Shown here piece after piece: positions 43,945-54,949 of a DNA stretch of 64,000 nucleotides. The number at the start of each line of letters is the position of its first letter. Position 1 is the first letter of the stretch. Location of the stretch: assembly GCA_016706865.1 (NCBI GenBank), contig JADJIS010000003.1:1240001-1304000 (forward strand), read 5' to 3'. The notes under the pieces are model-generated. The model was not told the DNA's origin. It ran no database searches and worked only from the letters and a program-made list of their open reading frames with translations. The DNA is from Bacteroidota bacterium. GTDB taxonomy: Bacteria > Bacteroidota > Bacteroidia > Chitinophagales > BACL12. The translations under genes were made by a program, and so were the position numbers.

Positions 43945-46536
43945 CTACTCGATAATTAATTTTTGCTGAACATTATTAATTCTAACGAAATAAATTCCGC
44001 TGCTTAAATTGTGGAGGGAAATTGATTCGTTGATATTTCCGTTAGCGGTGTTTATTTGTTGAGAGTAGATAATTTGGCCGAGGGAGTTGAAGATTTGGAG
44101 AACGCAGGGCTGGTTAGTTTCACGCAGAGGTCGCAGAGGAGCAGAGAGCGCAGAGATATAAAATGTCCCGGTGTTTGGATTTGGGAAGATGGTGAAATTT
44201 GTTTGATCGGTTGACTCTTCAATGGATACCAAACCTTCATCAATTAATTGATTGCAATTATCATCTGTTCCATTTAATATCTCTTCCATTCCCGGATTGA
44301 TGAATGAATCTTTATCATTACAATCTGTATTGTCGGTTACATAACCAATTATTATGGAACACCAGATAGAATCTATCAATGGATTACCATAACTATCGTC
44401 ATCTGCATCTATGTAATAGGTATTGAAAGTTAGCGCTTCATCAATTTCAATATTACAATTATCATCCAAAGCATTACATATTTCTATAGCATCGGGATTT
44501 ATTAAAAATTGGGTATCGTCACAATCAGTATTATCGAGCACAAATCCAACAGGTATGGTACAAGCTAGGGAATCTACCAGATCATTGCCAAAATTATCTC
44601 CATCCGTATCCTCAAAAAATAAGGCATATAAAAGTCCGTCATCAATAAATGAATTGCAATCATCATCAATCAAATTACAAACTTCCATTGCATCCGGATT
44701 AATATTCTCATCAGTATCATTACAATCAGTATTATTTAATAAATATCCATCGGGTATAAAACAGGAAAGGGAATCATTTAATATATCGCCAAAACCGTCC
44801 TCGTCCATATCAGCATAAAAGGTAATTAATAAAACTCCATCGTCGATCAATAAATTACAATTATCATCCAGCTCATTACACAACTCTAATGCTTCGGGAT
44901 TAATAGTTGCATCAGCGTCGTTACAATCCAAAAAGTTGGTTACCATTCCCGGTATAGGAGTGCATGATAAAATTACAGTTAGTGGATCACCGAATCCATC
45001 CATGTCCGCATCTTCAAAGTTCATTACATAAATAATTCCATCATCAATTAAACCATTACAATTATCATCAATGATATTACAAATTTCAAGTTGAGCAGGA
45101 TTGATGAAGGGATCGCTATCATTACAATCGGATGAGTCGCTGATATAACCTGATGGCGTAAAACATGCTTCTGTGGAATTATCAATATCTCCAAAACCAT
45201 CTTCATCCATATCGGCATAATATAAATTACCTTCGCATTGTAGTTTTACGAGCCAATAATCATAATTTCCGTTTGGGTCGGTAATATCGCCATCAGTAGA
45301 TTCCGAGCTTCCAAAAGTGATAATACCGCCATCATCAGTTAATGCAATATCTAGCCCGCTATCATTTAAACTTCCGCCAATCGATTTTTGCCATTCAATA
45401 TCTCCCAATGCATTAATCTTTATCACCCAATAATCATTTCCATAAGTTACACCGTGGTGGCCTGTTACATCACCATTGCTCGATGCAGAATAACCAATTA
45501 ATAAATATCCTTTATCAGGAGTTTCCACAGCATTCTGACAATAATCGCCATAAGATCCACCATAACATTTTTGCCAAATAATTTCTCCCGACTGATTTAT
45601 TTTAAATACCCAATAATCGTGAAAAGTATCGGGCGCATGATTTCCGGAAACATCACCATCGTTAGAAATTGAAGAACTGCAAACAAGATAATCACCATCA
45701 CCATTTTGAATTACGGATGCATTAAATTCATAGTTAGAACCTCCGTATGATCGTTCCCATTCCAATTCCCCGAGCTCATCAATTTTAATTATCCAGGTAT
45801 CATAATTACCGTGATTATCAGAAATATCTCCATCTGTGGAAATAGAATATCCCGTCATTAAATAACCACCTTCCATAGATTCTATTATCGACATGCCATA
45901 GTCATAACTACTTCCGCCGTAAGTTTTCTCCCATATTAAATTACCTGCAAAATCCAGTTTAACAACCCAATAATCACCTGCAAAATCATAATCCGTAACA
46001 TCGCCATCTGATGAATAAGTATAACCGGAAATGATATAACCCAAATCAGAAGTTTGGTCAATATCAAAAGCAAAATCACCATCTGTACCACCAAGATTAT
46101 TTTTCCATTCAATAATTCCGGCGCTATTCATTTTTATGATCCAGTAATCGAACCATCCGATATTTTCGGTTACATTTCCATTGGTTGATTCCGCATAACC
46201 ACAGGTAATAAATCCACCATCTGCAGTCTGAAGTATTTGTGTGCCCACATCATTTAAAGTTCCACCATAACTCTTTTGCCAGTTGATATCGCCATCTTCA
46301 TTCGTATTTACTATCCAATAATCAGAGGTTGTTATTGCACCGTGGTGACCGGTAATATCACCATTGCTGGATTTTGAATCACCAGTGATAATAAATCCAC
46401 CCGCAGAGGTATTACTTATAGCATGCCCAATATCATCATAGGAACCGCCATAATTTTTTTGCCATTGGATGTCGGGAGCTTGAGTAAATACAAGATTAGC
46501 GGTTAATAAAAAAATTATAATTAAGTGGAATTTCAT
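43945..46536 (-). CDS. T9SS-secreted propeller protein with five MopE-type units
   Basis: 863 residues. A signal peptide (about 1-19) is followed by seven repeats of about 60 residues (about 20-435) with YGGS, DGG and GDITGHHG motifs, a presumed beta-propeller. Five MopE-type Cys/Asp units (about 440-770) each have DxDxDGFG, DCNDxD and CNxIDDNCN. The sorting domain (about 771-863) has FPNPNTG and ends QKLIIE. Inside the sorting domain a repeat-derived stretch (SAPLRPLRETN, from 44121-44156) sits where the paralogs carry a C-rich palindrome. It is the first of the minus-strand array. Probable role: surface-exposed metal-binding or adhesive protein, not further defined. Confidence 0.85.
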   Translation of the reverse strand: MKFHLIIIFLLTANLVFTQAPDIQWQKNYGGSYDDIGHAISNTSAGGFIITGDSKSSNGDITGHHGAITTSDYWIVNTNEDGDINWQKSYGGTLNDVGTQILQTADGGFITCGYAESTNGNVTENIGWFDYWIIKMNSAGIIEWKNNLGGTDGDFAFDIDQTSDLGYIISGYTYSSDGDVTDYDFAGDYWVVKLDFAGNLIWEKTYGGSSYDYGMSIIESMEGGYLMTGYSISTDGDISDNHGNYDTWIIKIDELGELEWERSYGGSNYEFNASVIQNGDGDYLVCSSSISNDGDVSGNHAPDTFHDYWVFKINQSGEIIWQKCYGGSYGDYCQNAVETPDKGYLLIGYSASSNGDVTGHHGVTYGNDYWVIKINALGDIEWQKSIGGSLNDSGLDIALTDDGGIITFGSSESTDGDITDPNGNYDYWLVKLQCEGNLYYADMDEDGFGDIDNSTEACFTPSGYISDSSDCNDSDPFINPAQLEICNIIDDNCNGLIDDGIIYVMNFEDADMDGFGDPLTVILSCTPIPGMVTNFLDCNDADATINPEALELCNELDDNCNLLIDDGVLLITFYADMDEDGFGDILNDSLSCFIPDGYLLNNTDCNDTDENINPDAMEVCNLIDDDCNSFIDDGLLYALFFEDTDGDNFGNDLVDSLACTIPVGFVLDNTDCDDTQFLINPDAIEICNALDDNCNIEIDEALTFNTYYIDADDDSYGNPLIDSIWCSIIIGYVTDNTDCNDKDSFINPGMEEILNGTDDNCNQLIDEGLVSIEESTDQTNFTIFPNPNTGTFYISALSAPLRPLRETNQPCVLQIFNSLGQIIYSQQINTANGNINESISLHNLSSGIYFVRINNVQQKLIIE
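44121..44156. repeat. In-frame GCAGAG-type repeat insert in the sorting domain
   Basis: The plus strand reads CACGCAGAGGTCGCAGAGG and then further GCAGAG units. It occupies the same site in the sorting domain where other paralogs carry the CCCCCCTTGAGGGGGG element. Confidence 0.55.
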
Positions 46537-46581
46537 ATGGTAAATTAAATGGGCTTATAATTAAAATTTAATTGCTTTTAT

Positions 46582-48740
46582 TTATTCGATAATTAATTTT
46601 TGCTGAACATTATTAATTTTTACGAAATAAATTCCGCTGCTTAAATTTTGTAGGGAGATTGTTTCGTTGATATTTCCGTTGGATGAAATTAATTCTTGGG
46701 AATAGATTTGCTGGCCGAGGGAGTTGAAGATTTGGAGGGTCACCCCCCTTGGTCCCCCCTTGAGGGGGGAAGTTCCTCCGATTTGAGCGTTGTAGTGCAA
46801 ATTAAATGTTCCGGTGTTTGGATTTGGTGAAATATTTAGGTAAGGCTCATTATTTAATGTAAATATTTCAACAAAATTTTCATCTATGGTATCGTTACAA
46901 TTATCGTCGATGCCATTAAACAGTTCAGAGCTCCGGGATAAATTAGGGGATTTGTGTCGTCGCAATCGGTGTTGTCGGAGACGAAACCGGGTATTAAATC
47001 ACTACATGAAATTGTGTCAATTAAGATATTGCCATAAAGGTCGCCATCAGCATCCTGGAAAAAAGTATTTTCCGGTAATCCTTCATCTATAAATAAATTA
47101 CAATTATCATCTATGTTGTTACATATTTCAGGGCTTCCGGGAAAAATTAGAGAATCACTATCATTACAATCTGAGTTGTCAGTAACATAACCAGTTATTG
47201 ATTCTAAACACGAAATTATTTCAATACCGGGATTACCGAAATTATCATCATCATTATCCATATATAAAGTATATAATGAAAATCCTTCGTCGATAATACC
47301 ATTACAATTATCATCGTATCCATTACATTCCTCTGTAAATAAAGTATCGCATGGAGGAGATAATTTAATTACCCAATAATCGTAGTCACTATTACTTTCT
47401 GCTTTGTCACCGGAAATAGGGGAATTAGAGGTGCAATTTAAAATATATCCATTATCTTCAATTTGTATGATTTCACCTACAAAATCGTCCTCAACACCCC
47501 CGATAATATTCTGCCATAAAATATTTCCGACCGAATCGAGATTAATTATCCAGATGTCATCTTCTCCAATATTAGATTCTGTTTTATCACCAGAAATGGG
47601 AGAAGATGTATTTCCTGCAATAAGATAACCACCGTCTATAGTTTGAATTCCAGTATATAAGATATCACGAGAGATTCCGCCAATGGTGTTTTGCCATTCA
47701 ATTATTAAATCTGAATTTAATTTAATTACCCAAAAATCATAATTAATAATTTCGCCGGTATAAGTTTCATTTTTATCACCTGACACCTCTGAGTTTGATG
47801 ATCCAAAAATAAAATATCCTCCATCAAAAGTTTGAATTGATTGTCCTCCAATTTCAGAATTCTCACCACCAATAGTTTTGTCCCATTCAACTTCACCCAA
47901 TGAATCCAGTTTAACAATCCAATAATCAGTACCACCATTAGAATTTTCGGTTTTATCAAAACTAATATCAGATTGAGATGACCCACTTATAATATAGCCA
48001 CCATCCGAGGTTTGTGAAATACTACCCAGTGCTTCAAAGTTGTCACCTCCGATTGTGTTTTGCCATTCAATTTCCCCGTCTGGCTTTAATTTAACTATCC
48101 ACATATCAGAATGGCAACATGCGCCAAGTCTATTTTCTGTTTTGTCTCCTGTTGAATCAGAATCAGATTGACCTCCTAATATATACCCACCGTCAGCAGT
48201 AAATTGAACTACACTTAAATAATCATCTTCAATTCCACCAATGGTATTTTGCCAGATAATATTGTGATTAGAATCTAGTTTTACAACCCAATAATCATAA
48301 CTATCGCCCCATGAATTTTCACTTTTATTTCCAGAAATATCTGAATTTGAAATTCCACCTAAAATGAGCCCGCCATCAGGAGTTTGTTGCAAACTTGTAA
48401 AAGCATCCAAACCATCACCACCTATAGTTAAATCCCATTCCACATTTCCAAAAACATCCGTTTTTACTAACCAATAATCTTCGGCGTTAAAATGTATATA
48501 ACATTCACAATCCCAATCGTAAAAGTCATATCCATCGCCAATTATATTTTCACTTTTATCTCCTGAAATATCAGATTTTGAACCGCCTCCTAAATAAAAT
48601 CCACCATCTAATGCTTTAATAACTGTGTGTCCCCAGTCACTACTATCTCCTCCAATAGTATTTTGCCATTGAATTGCAGGGGCCTGTGAAAAGGCAATAC
48701 TCACAAAACAGACCGCTGCAAGAAATGCAAATATTTTCAT
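46582..48740 (-). pseudogene. Frameshifted T9SS propeller/MopE protein
   Basis: The first frame (48740 down to about 46925) gives a signal peptide, seven propeller repeats with GGDSSD and SGDKSE motifs, and two MopE-type units. It then runs out of frame in the third unit, right after IYPGA. The second frame resumes there with ELFNGIDDNCNDTIDE and a complete sorting domain (PNPNTG to QKLIIE, stop at 46582). Restoring one base near 46930 rejoins the two into about 720 residues. The likely causes are a real single-base deletion, a phase-variable site or a sequencing error. Apart from this site both halves are well conserved with the paralogs, so the break looks recent. Confidence 0.8.
46740..46779. 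repeat. C-rich palindromic element in sorting domain, copy A
   Basis: It contains CCCCCCTTGAGGGGGG (46754-46769), a perfect stem-loop, preceded by CACCCCCCTTGGT. It is translated in frame as a SPLKGGPRGV stretch between the strands of the sorting domain. Confidence 0.8.
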
Positions 48741-48752
48741 TATGGTTTTTAT

Positions 48753-50963
48753 TTATTCAACAATTAATTTTTGCTCGTAAAAAGTTAAATTATTATCCTC
48801 TAAAGATAAACTAAAAAACCTTACTATGTAAATTCCGGGTGATATATTACTTAATTTAATTACTTCAGGAGCAATCCCGTCTGGAGAATCGAATTGTTGC
48901 GAATAAATTTGTTGGCCTAAAGAATTAAAGATATTTATGGAGCCTGATGCAACATCAAAGGTAGATTCCCCTTCTTTGGAGCTAAAGTTTATTGTAAAAG
49001 TCCCATTATTGGGATTGGGGAAGATGGAAATAGAATTATTATTTATTAATTCTTCCCCTTCTTTACAAGGCACAGAAACAGAAATTATATTTGAATTTTT
49101 AAAACATCCACTCGCTGTTTTTGTAACACGACATTTATAATTTCCGGCTGTTGTAGCTATATAATTTGTGGATGTTGCTCCCGCAATTGCGCTTGCTCCT
49201 TTATACCATTGATAGGAACAACCTGCAATAGGAATTTCAGTTAATGTTACATTACCACCAGCGCAAAAAGTTGTCGCACCATCGGCTGAAATACTTGCGT
49301 TGGGGTTTTTGCTAACTGTAACAATTATAGTGGATGATGTTGCAGTTCCACATAGTGATGTTGTAACTGCAGCATAATTTCCCGATTTATTTACGGAATA
49401 AGTTGAAGATGTTGCACCTGGAATATTTACTCCGTTCTTTTTCCATTGCACAGATGTGCCGGAATAAGTTGCGGATAATAAAACGGTATTTCCCTGGCAG
49501 AATGTTGTTGCACCACCTGGGGAGATACTAATTGTTTCGATTACATCTTCGTCAACTACACCGTTACAATTATCATCGAGTGTGTTGCAGGTTTCTGCTG
49601 TTGGTGAACATTCAGGATATAATTTGATTATCCAATAATCATATAAACCCAAACTATTCTCAGTTTTATCAACACCAATATTTGAATATGAATGGCCACA
49701 TAAAACATAACCATTATCATTGGTTTGTTCAATGGAATAAACTTTGTCATCGCTGGAGCCTCCTATTGTATTTTGCCATGCAATGGTTCCGTCCGGATTC
49801 AATTTTAAAATCCAAATATCAAAATTTCCATAACAAGTTTCTTCTTTATCGCCTAACCAGCTTGAAGTTGAATAACCGCCAACCAAATATCCATCATCAT
49901 TTGTTTGAATTACCATACTCAACCAATCTTCTGAACCTCCACCAATTGTATTTTGCCATATAATTGCACCAACACTATTTAATTTAACTATCCAATAGTC
50001 ATAAGTTACAATACCAGCTATATTTGGCTCTGTCTTATCTCCGGAAATTCCTGACCGCGACCAACCACCTAAAATATAGCCCCCGTCTGAAGTTTGAGCA
50101 ACGCTATACAGATAATCCTGATCGGTTCCGCCAATTGTATTTTGCCATTCTATGCTACCTGTCGCATTTAATTTGATCACCCAAAAATCCTGCTGACCAA
50201 TCAATGGTTCAGACTTATCACCAGTGATACCGGAATAAGATGCATCTGCAATTATAAAACCGCCATCTGTTGTTTCTGCAATATTATGTGCGAAATCACT
50301 TGAACTACCACCTATCGTATTCTGCCAAATTATATTACCATCAGAATCCAGTTTTAATATCCACATATCTGCATAAGTTAAAGTAACCCCCATATTGGGT
50401 TCGGTTTTATCACCAGTGATCCCTGATCTCGACCAACCACTGACAATATAACCCCCATCTGTAGTTTGATGTATAGCAGATAATTTATCGTCTGCAGATC
50501 CACCAATTGTGTTCTGCCAGTTGATTGATCCGTTTTTATTTAATTTAATTATGAAATAATCATTACCCCCATTTGACGCTTCCGTTTTGTCACCCGATAC
50601 TCCGGAATCAGAATAACCACCAATAATAAACCCTTCATCTGTAGTTTGCTCAATTGAGGTAAGAATATCTTCACCTGATCCACCTATTGTATTTTGCCAA
50701 ACAATATTTCCATTTGAATTTAATTGAAGAATCCAAAAATCCGTACCCATAGCAGTTTCAGATTTATCTCCACTTATACCGGAGGAAGAATATCCACCAA
50801 CAATATATCCACCATCTGTTGTCTGATCAATACCATATCCACCGTCTCCTGCGCTTCCTCCAATTGTATTTTGCCATTCAATATCCGGAGCTTGACAAAA
50901 TGAGTATTGTGCAATGAATAATGAGTTTAATAAAACAATTAATTTGAGTATTATTTTTTTCAT
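48753..50963 (-). CDS. T9SS-secreted propeller protein with two Ig-like domains
   Basis: 736 residues. A signal peptide (about 1-24, ending YSFCQ) is followed by seven repeats (about 25-455) with IWQNTIGGS, DGGYI and SGDKTE motifs. Then comes a half MopE motif CNTLDDNCNGVVDE, two Ig-like domains (about 478-640, each with FCxGG, QWKKNG or QWYKG and a G-N-Y strand), a conserved CKEGEEL linker and a sorting domain (IFPNPNNG). It lacks the C-rich palindromic insert found in several paralogs. Only 13 bp separate it from the frameshifted gene, so co-transcription is likely. Confidence 0.87.
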   Translation of the reverse strand: MKKIILKLIVLLNSLFIAQYSFCQAPDIEWQNTIGGSAGDGGYGIDQTTDGGYIVGGYSSSGISGDKSETAMGTDFWILQLNSNGNIVWQNTIGGSGEDILTSIEQTTDEGFIIGGYSDSGVSGDKTEASNGGNDYFIIKLNKNGSINWQNTIGGSADDKLSAIHQTTDGGYIVSGWSRSGITGDKTEPNMGVTLTYADMWILKLDSDGNIIWQNTIGGSSSDFAHNIAETTDGGFIIADASYSGITGDKSEPLIGQQDFWVIKLNATGSIEWQNTIGGTDQDYLYSVAQTSDGGYILGGWSRSGISGDKTEPNIAGIVTYDYWIVKLNSVGAIIWQNTIGGGSEDWLSMVIQTNDDGYLVGGYSTSSWLGDKEETCYGNFDIWILKLNPDGTIAWQNTIGGSSDDKVYSIEQTNDNGYVLCGHSYSNIGVDKTENSLGLYDYWIIKLYPECSPTAETCNTLDDNCNGVVDEDVIETISISPGGATTFCQGNTVLLSATYSGTSVQWKKNGVNIPGATSSTYSVNKSGNYAAVTTSLCGTATSSTIIVTVSKNPNASISADGATTFCAGGNVTLTEIPIAGCSYQWYKGASAIAGATSTNYIATTAGNYKCRVTKTASGCFKNSNIISVSVPCKEGEELINNNSISIFPNPNNGTFTINFSSKEGESTFDVASGSINIFNSLGQQIYSQQFDSPDGIAPEVIKLSNISPGIYIVRFFSLSLEDNNLTFYEQKLIVE

Positions 50964-50981
50964 CGTAAATCTTTATAATAA

Positions 50982-53174
50982 TTATTCGATAATTAATTTT
51001 TGTTCTGAATAATGATTTTCATTTCCTAACCTCACAAAATAAATTCCACTCGATAAATTATTTATAGAAATAGTTTCATTTATATTTCCATCGGTAGAAT
51101 TTATTTGTTGGGAATGGATTTGTTGGCCGAGGGAGTTGAAGATTTGGAGCGTGGTCACCCCCCTTGGTCCCCCCTTGAGGGGGGAAGTTCCTCCGGTTGA
51201 AGAGGTGAAGATCAAATTAAATGTTCCAGTGTTGGGATTTGGGTAGATGGTGAAATTATTATTTTCTTCATTTATTAACTCCTCCCCTTCTTTGCATGGA
51301 ACGGTAACTGAAATTGCATTGGAATTTTTGAAACAACCTGAGGCAATTTTTGTTACACGGCATTTATAATTTCCGGCTGTTGTTGCGGTGTAATTTGTTG
51401 TTGTTGCACCTGCAATTGCACTTGCACCTTTATACCATTGATAACTGCATCCTGCTACAGGAACCTCAGATAATAGAACTGATCCACCAGCACAAAAAGT
51501 AGTTGCTCCACCTGCGGAAATACTTGCATTGGGATTTTTATTTACGGTGACAATTATAGGTGATGAAGTTGCAGAATTACAAGCAGACGTTGTAACTGCG
51601 GTATAACTTCCTGTTTTATTTACTAAATAGGTTGGATTAATTGCTCCGGCAATATTAACTCCATTTCTTTTCCATTGCACAAGTGGGCCGGAATAGATCG
51701 CGTTTAACAAAACAGTATTTCCCTGACAAAAAGTTGTAGCACCCAAAGCAGAAATATTAATTGTTTCTATTACACCATCATCAATAATTCCGTTGCAATT
51801 ATCATCCAGTGCGTTACAGGTTTCCGTAACCGGCACACATCCACCGAATTTAACAGTCCAAAAATCATTTACGCCAAAAAGTCCTTCCGATTTATCTCCT
51901 GAAATACCGGATCCTGAAGAACCTGCAAGAATAAATCCTCCATCTGAAGTGATATCCATTCCTGAAGCAATGTCTTCAGCATTTCCACCGATAGTATTTT
52001 GCCATATAATACTTCCGAAATTATTTAATTTTAATACCCAATAATCACCATAAAATTCACCACCTTGAGATAATTCAGTTTTATCTCCACTAATACCAGA
52101 ATTTGAATAACCGTTTATTAAATATTCCTGTTCCGAAGTTTCTTCGATCGCTGTTAAAACTTCTTTATTTATTCCGCCAATTGTATTTTGCCAGAGGATA
52201 TTTCCTAAATTGTCGAGTTTTAATATCCAATAATCCGAATCACCTATTTGCGCTTCTGATTTATCTCCGGATAAAGAAGAGGTAGAATATCCTCCTACAA
52301 TATAATTACCTTCAGATGTTTGTTTAACAATATTTAATGCATCAACATTGTCGCCACCAATGGTATTTTGCCAGACAATATTTCCCAACGCATTTAATTT
52401 TAAAATCCAATAATCATAGGCACCGATATTTGCTTCTGTTTTGTCGACGGAAATTCCGGAGAAACTGGAGCTGCCTACTATGTATCCGCCATCTGCTGTT
52501 TGACTTATGGAAACAAGTAAATCGATAGAGCTGCCACCTATTGTATTTTGCCATTCGATATTTCCGATGGAATTTAATTTTAATATCCAAAGATCGTCGA
52601 GGCCTTTATTACTTTCTGTTTTATCGCCGGAAATTCCACCGGCTGAACTTCCACCTGCAATATAACCGCCGTCAGCAGTTTGTGCGATGGAGGTCAACAT
52701 ATCATTTTTATTTGTTTTAATAGAATTTTGCCAACTGATATTACCGGAAGCATCAGTTTTTATTATCCAATAATCGTATTCACCCATATTGGATTCTGTT
52801 TTATCACCTGAAATTCCTGAACTGGAATATCCTCCTAAAATAAATCCGCCATCTGCAGTTTGCTGAGAACATGTAAGAAAATCGTAATTAGAACCGCCAA
52901 TTACATTTTGCCAAAGGATAGTTCCGCTGCTGTTGGTTCTTACTATCCAATAATCGGCATTACCCATTGGGCCTTCCGTTTTATTTCCGGAGATATTACT
53001 ATAAGAATAACCGGCAAATAAATATCCTCCGTCAGAAGTTGTGTTTACAACCTGAAGAAAATCGGCAAGATCGCCACCTATGGTTTTTTGCCATTCGATA
53101 GGAGGAGCTTGTGCTGAAATATTAAAAACGGAGAATAAAATAAATATCGGACTGAGGAGAAATATTTTTGTCAT
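50982..53174 (-). CDS. T9SS-secreted propeller protein with two Ig-like domains
   Basis: 730 residues with the same architecture as the downstream neighbour: a signal peptide ending near SAQ (residue 21), seven propeller repeats, half MopE CNALDDNCNGIIDD, two Ig-like domains, a CKEGEEL linker and a sorting domain. The Ig and linker region is nearly the same as in the 48753, 56798 and 60876 genes, which points to recent duplication or gene conversion. A C-rich palindromic insert lies in the sorting domain. It is 18 bp upstream of the next gene. Confidence 0.87.
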   Translation of the reverse strand: MTKIFLLSPIFILFSVFNISAQAPPIEWQKTIGGDLADFLQVVNTTSDGGYLFAGYSYSNISGNKTEGPMGNADYWIVRTNSSGTILWQNVIGGSNYDFLTCSQQTADGGFILGGYSSSGISGDKTESNMGEYDYWIIKTDASGNISWQNSIKTNKNDMLTSIAQTADGGYIAGGSSAGGISGDKTESNKGLDDLWILKLNSIGNIEWQNTIGGSSIDLLVSISQTADGGYIVGSSSFSGISVDKTEANIGAYDYWILKLNALGNIVWQNTIGGDNVDALNIVKQTSEGNYIVGGYSTSSLSGDKSEAQIGDSDYWILKLDNLGNILWQNTIGGINKEVLTAIEETSEQEYLINGYSNSGISGDKTELSQGGEFYGDYWVLKLNNFGSIIWQNTIGGNAEDIASGMDITSDGGFILAGSSGSGISGDKSEGLFGVNDFWTVKFGGCVPVTETCNALDDNCNGIIDDGVIETINISALGATTFCQGNTVLLNAIYSGPLVQWKRNGVNIAGAINPTYLVNKTGSYTAVTTSACNSATSSPIIVTVNKNPNASISAGGATTFCAGGSVLLSEVPVAGCSYQWYKGASAIAGATTTNYTATTAGNYKCRVTKIASGCFKNSNAISVTVPCKEGEELINEENNNFTIYPNPNTGTFNLIFTSSTGGTSPLKGGPRGVTTLQIFNSLGQQIHSQQINSTDGNINETISINNLSSGIYFVRLGNENHYSEQKLIIE
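51154..51195. repeat. C-rich palindromic element in sorting domain, copy B
   Basis: The perfect palindrome CCCCCCTTGAGGGGGG lies at 51169-51184 within a block translated in frame as SPLKGGPRGV. Confidence 0.8.
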
Positions 53175-53220
53175 AAATAAATTAGTTTTTATATGAAAAT
53201 AATTGAATTAATATTATTAT

Positions 53221-54849
53221 TTAATCTGTTATCACGATCTTTTTAATGCAAATTTTATTTCCATCATTCAATTCTAGAAAATATATTCCTGCACTTAAAT
53301 TGTCGAGGTTGATCAACTCAAAGGACTTTGTGTTTGTATTCAGGAGGTTTTTGGAATATACCATTTCACCTGAAGTATTTATAATTGTTATGGAATAATT
53401 ATTTCCTGAAATATTAGCAGGGAAATTATAATTAATAATAAAGGATCCGGAATTGGGGTTTGGAGAAATAATAAAATTATCGGAAAGGTCTTCATCTGAA
53501 ATTGCTACTATTCCTTCATCTATTAATTGATCGCAATCATCATCAAGTCCGTTTGCAATTTCGGTCGAGCCGGGATAAATATTTGGATTTGTATCATCAC
53601 AATCTGTATTGTCATATACATAACCTTCAGGTGGAATTACATTACAAAAAATATCATCAGCATCAGGATCTCCATAATCATCGTTATCTGCATCGGCAAA
53701 GTAAGTATGCATTAACAGATCTTCATCTGTTGCTCCATCGCAATCGTCGTCGATTAAATTGCATATTTCGATTGCAGAAGGATTAATATTTATATCTGTA
53801 TCAATACAGTCTGTACTATCAGAAACATAACCCGGAATAGCACCATCCACACAAGTAACAATTATATCCGCAATATTACCATATTCATCTCCGTCGAGAT
53901 CCGCATAATAAGTGAATACTGGCAATCCTTCATCAATAAGAAAGTCACAATTGTCATCTGTAAAATTGCATATTTCAACAGCACCTGGATAAATATTCAT
54001 ATCAGAATCGTTACAATCTGTATTGTCGAGCGTATATCCATCGGGAATAATTTCGGAACAGGTAATAATAATAAATCCGGGATTGCCGAAATTATCTGCG
54101 TCGAAATCGGCAAAATAATTATAAAATGCTAACCCTTCATCTGACATCGCATTACAATTATCGTCAATACCATTGCATATTTCCGCAGCGCCGGGGTTTA
54201 TAAAAAATTCGGAATCGTTACAATCTGTGTTATCCAAAATGTAATTTGGAGGTGGAGTACATGCAAGCAGGGTAATATCCGGATTTCCATATCCATCCCC
54301 ATCGGAATCCACATAAAATAATACAATTACTCCTTCATCAATATTGCCATCACAATTATCATCAACGCCATTACAGGTTTCTGAAGCGCCCGGGTTGGCA
54401 AAAAAATAAAAATCGTTGCAATCGGTAAAATCGTTGGAATAACCGGGAGGTGGTGTGGGCTGGCAGGAATTGATAAATACTTCCGGACTACCATAAGTAT
54501 CCCCGTCTTCATCTGCATAATAAATAGTGAAAGTTAAACCTTCATCTATGTCTGTATTACAATTATCATCATAATTATTACAAATTTCCGAAATACCTGG
54601 ATTAATAAAAAAGGCTTCGTCGTTGCAGTCGTCATTATTATTAACAAATCCATCAGGTGCTTCGGGAGCTACCAGAAAATTAAAGGGATCACCATATCCA
54701 TCTCCGTCAAAATCGGCATAATAGACAGGTAAAATTGGGTCATAATTATTTAATGGCGATGAAGTCTCTGCACCCAATGTAGCTCCATTGGCAGTATAGA
54801 AAATGCAGGTCATTAAAAACATCCAATTTATTTGAGGAGTAAATTTCAT
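53221..54849 (-). CDS. T9SS-secreted protein with six MopE-type Cys/Asp units
   Basis: 542 residues. After a signal peptide (about 1-22) there is no propeller. Six MopE-type units fill about 40-440, each starting YYADxDGDxYG, then an isolated Cys, DNTDCND, NPGAxEICN and DDNCN. The repeated Asp-rich loops resemble calcium-binding sites, and MopE itself binds copper in Methylococcus. A sorting domain (about 452-542) has ISPNPNSG and LSAGIYFLEL. It may be a metal-binding surface protein. It is the only array member made almost entirely of this repeat. Confidence 0.87.
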   Translation of the reverse strand: MKFTPQINWMFLMTCIFYTANGATLGAETSSPLNNYDPILPVYYADFDGDGYGDPFNFLVAPEAPDGFVNNNDDCNDEAFFINPGISEICNNYDDNCNTDIDEGLTFTIYYADEDGDTYGSPEVFINSCQPTPPPGYSNDFTDCNDFYFFANPGASETCNGVDDNCDGNIDEGVIVLFYVDSDGDGYGNPDITLLACTPPPNYILDNTDCNDSEFFINPGAAEICNGIDDNCNAMSDEGLAFYNYFADFDADNFGNPGFIIITCSEIIPDGYTLDNTDCNDSDMNIYPGAVEICNFTDDNCDFLIDEGLPVFTYYADLDGDEYGNIADIIVTCVDGAIPGYVSDSTDCIDTDININPSAIEICNLIDDDCDGATDEDLLMHTYFADADNDDYGDPDADDIFCNVIPPEGYVYDNTDCDDTNPNIYPGSTEIANGLDDDCDQLIDEGIVAISDEDLSDNFIISPNPNSGSFIINYNFPANISGNNYSITIINTSGEMVYSKNLLNTNTKSFELINLDNLSAGIYFLELNDGNKICIKKIVITD

Positions 54850-54949
54850 TGTGTTTTTTTTACAAATATAATTAATTACAATATGTTATTTCACTTTTCT
54901 ACAAATTTGATGTGTTCTTACAAGTTTTAGTGTATAAAGAAATTTATCA

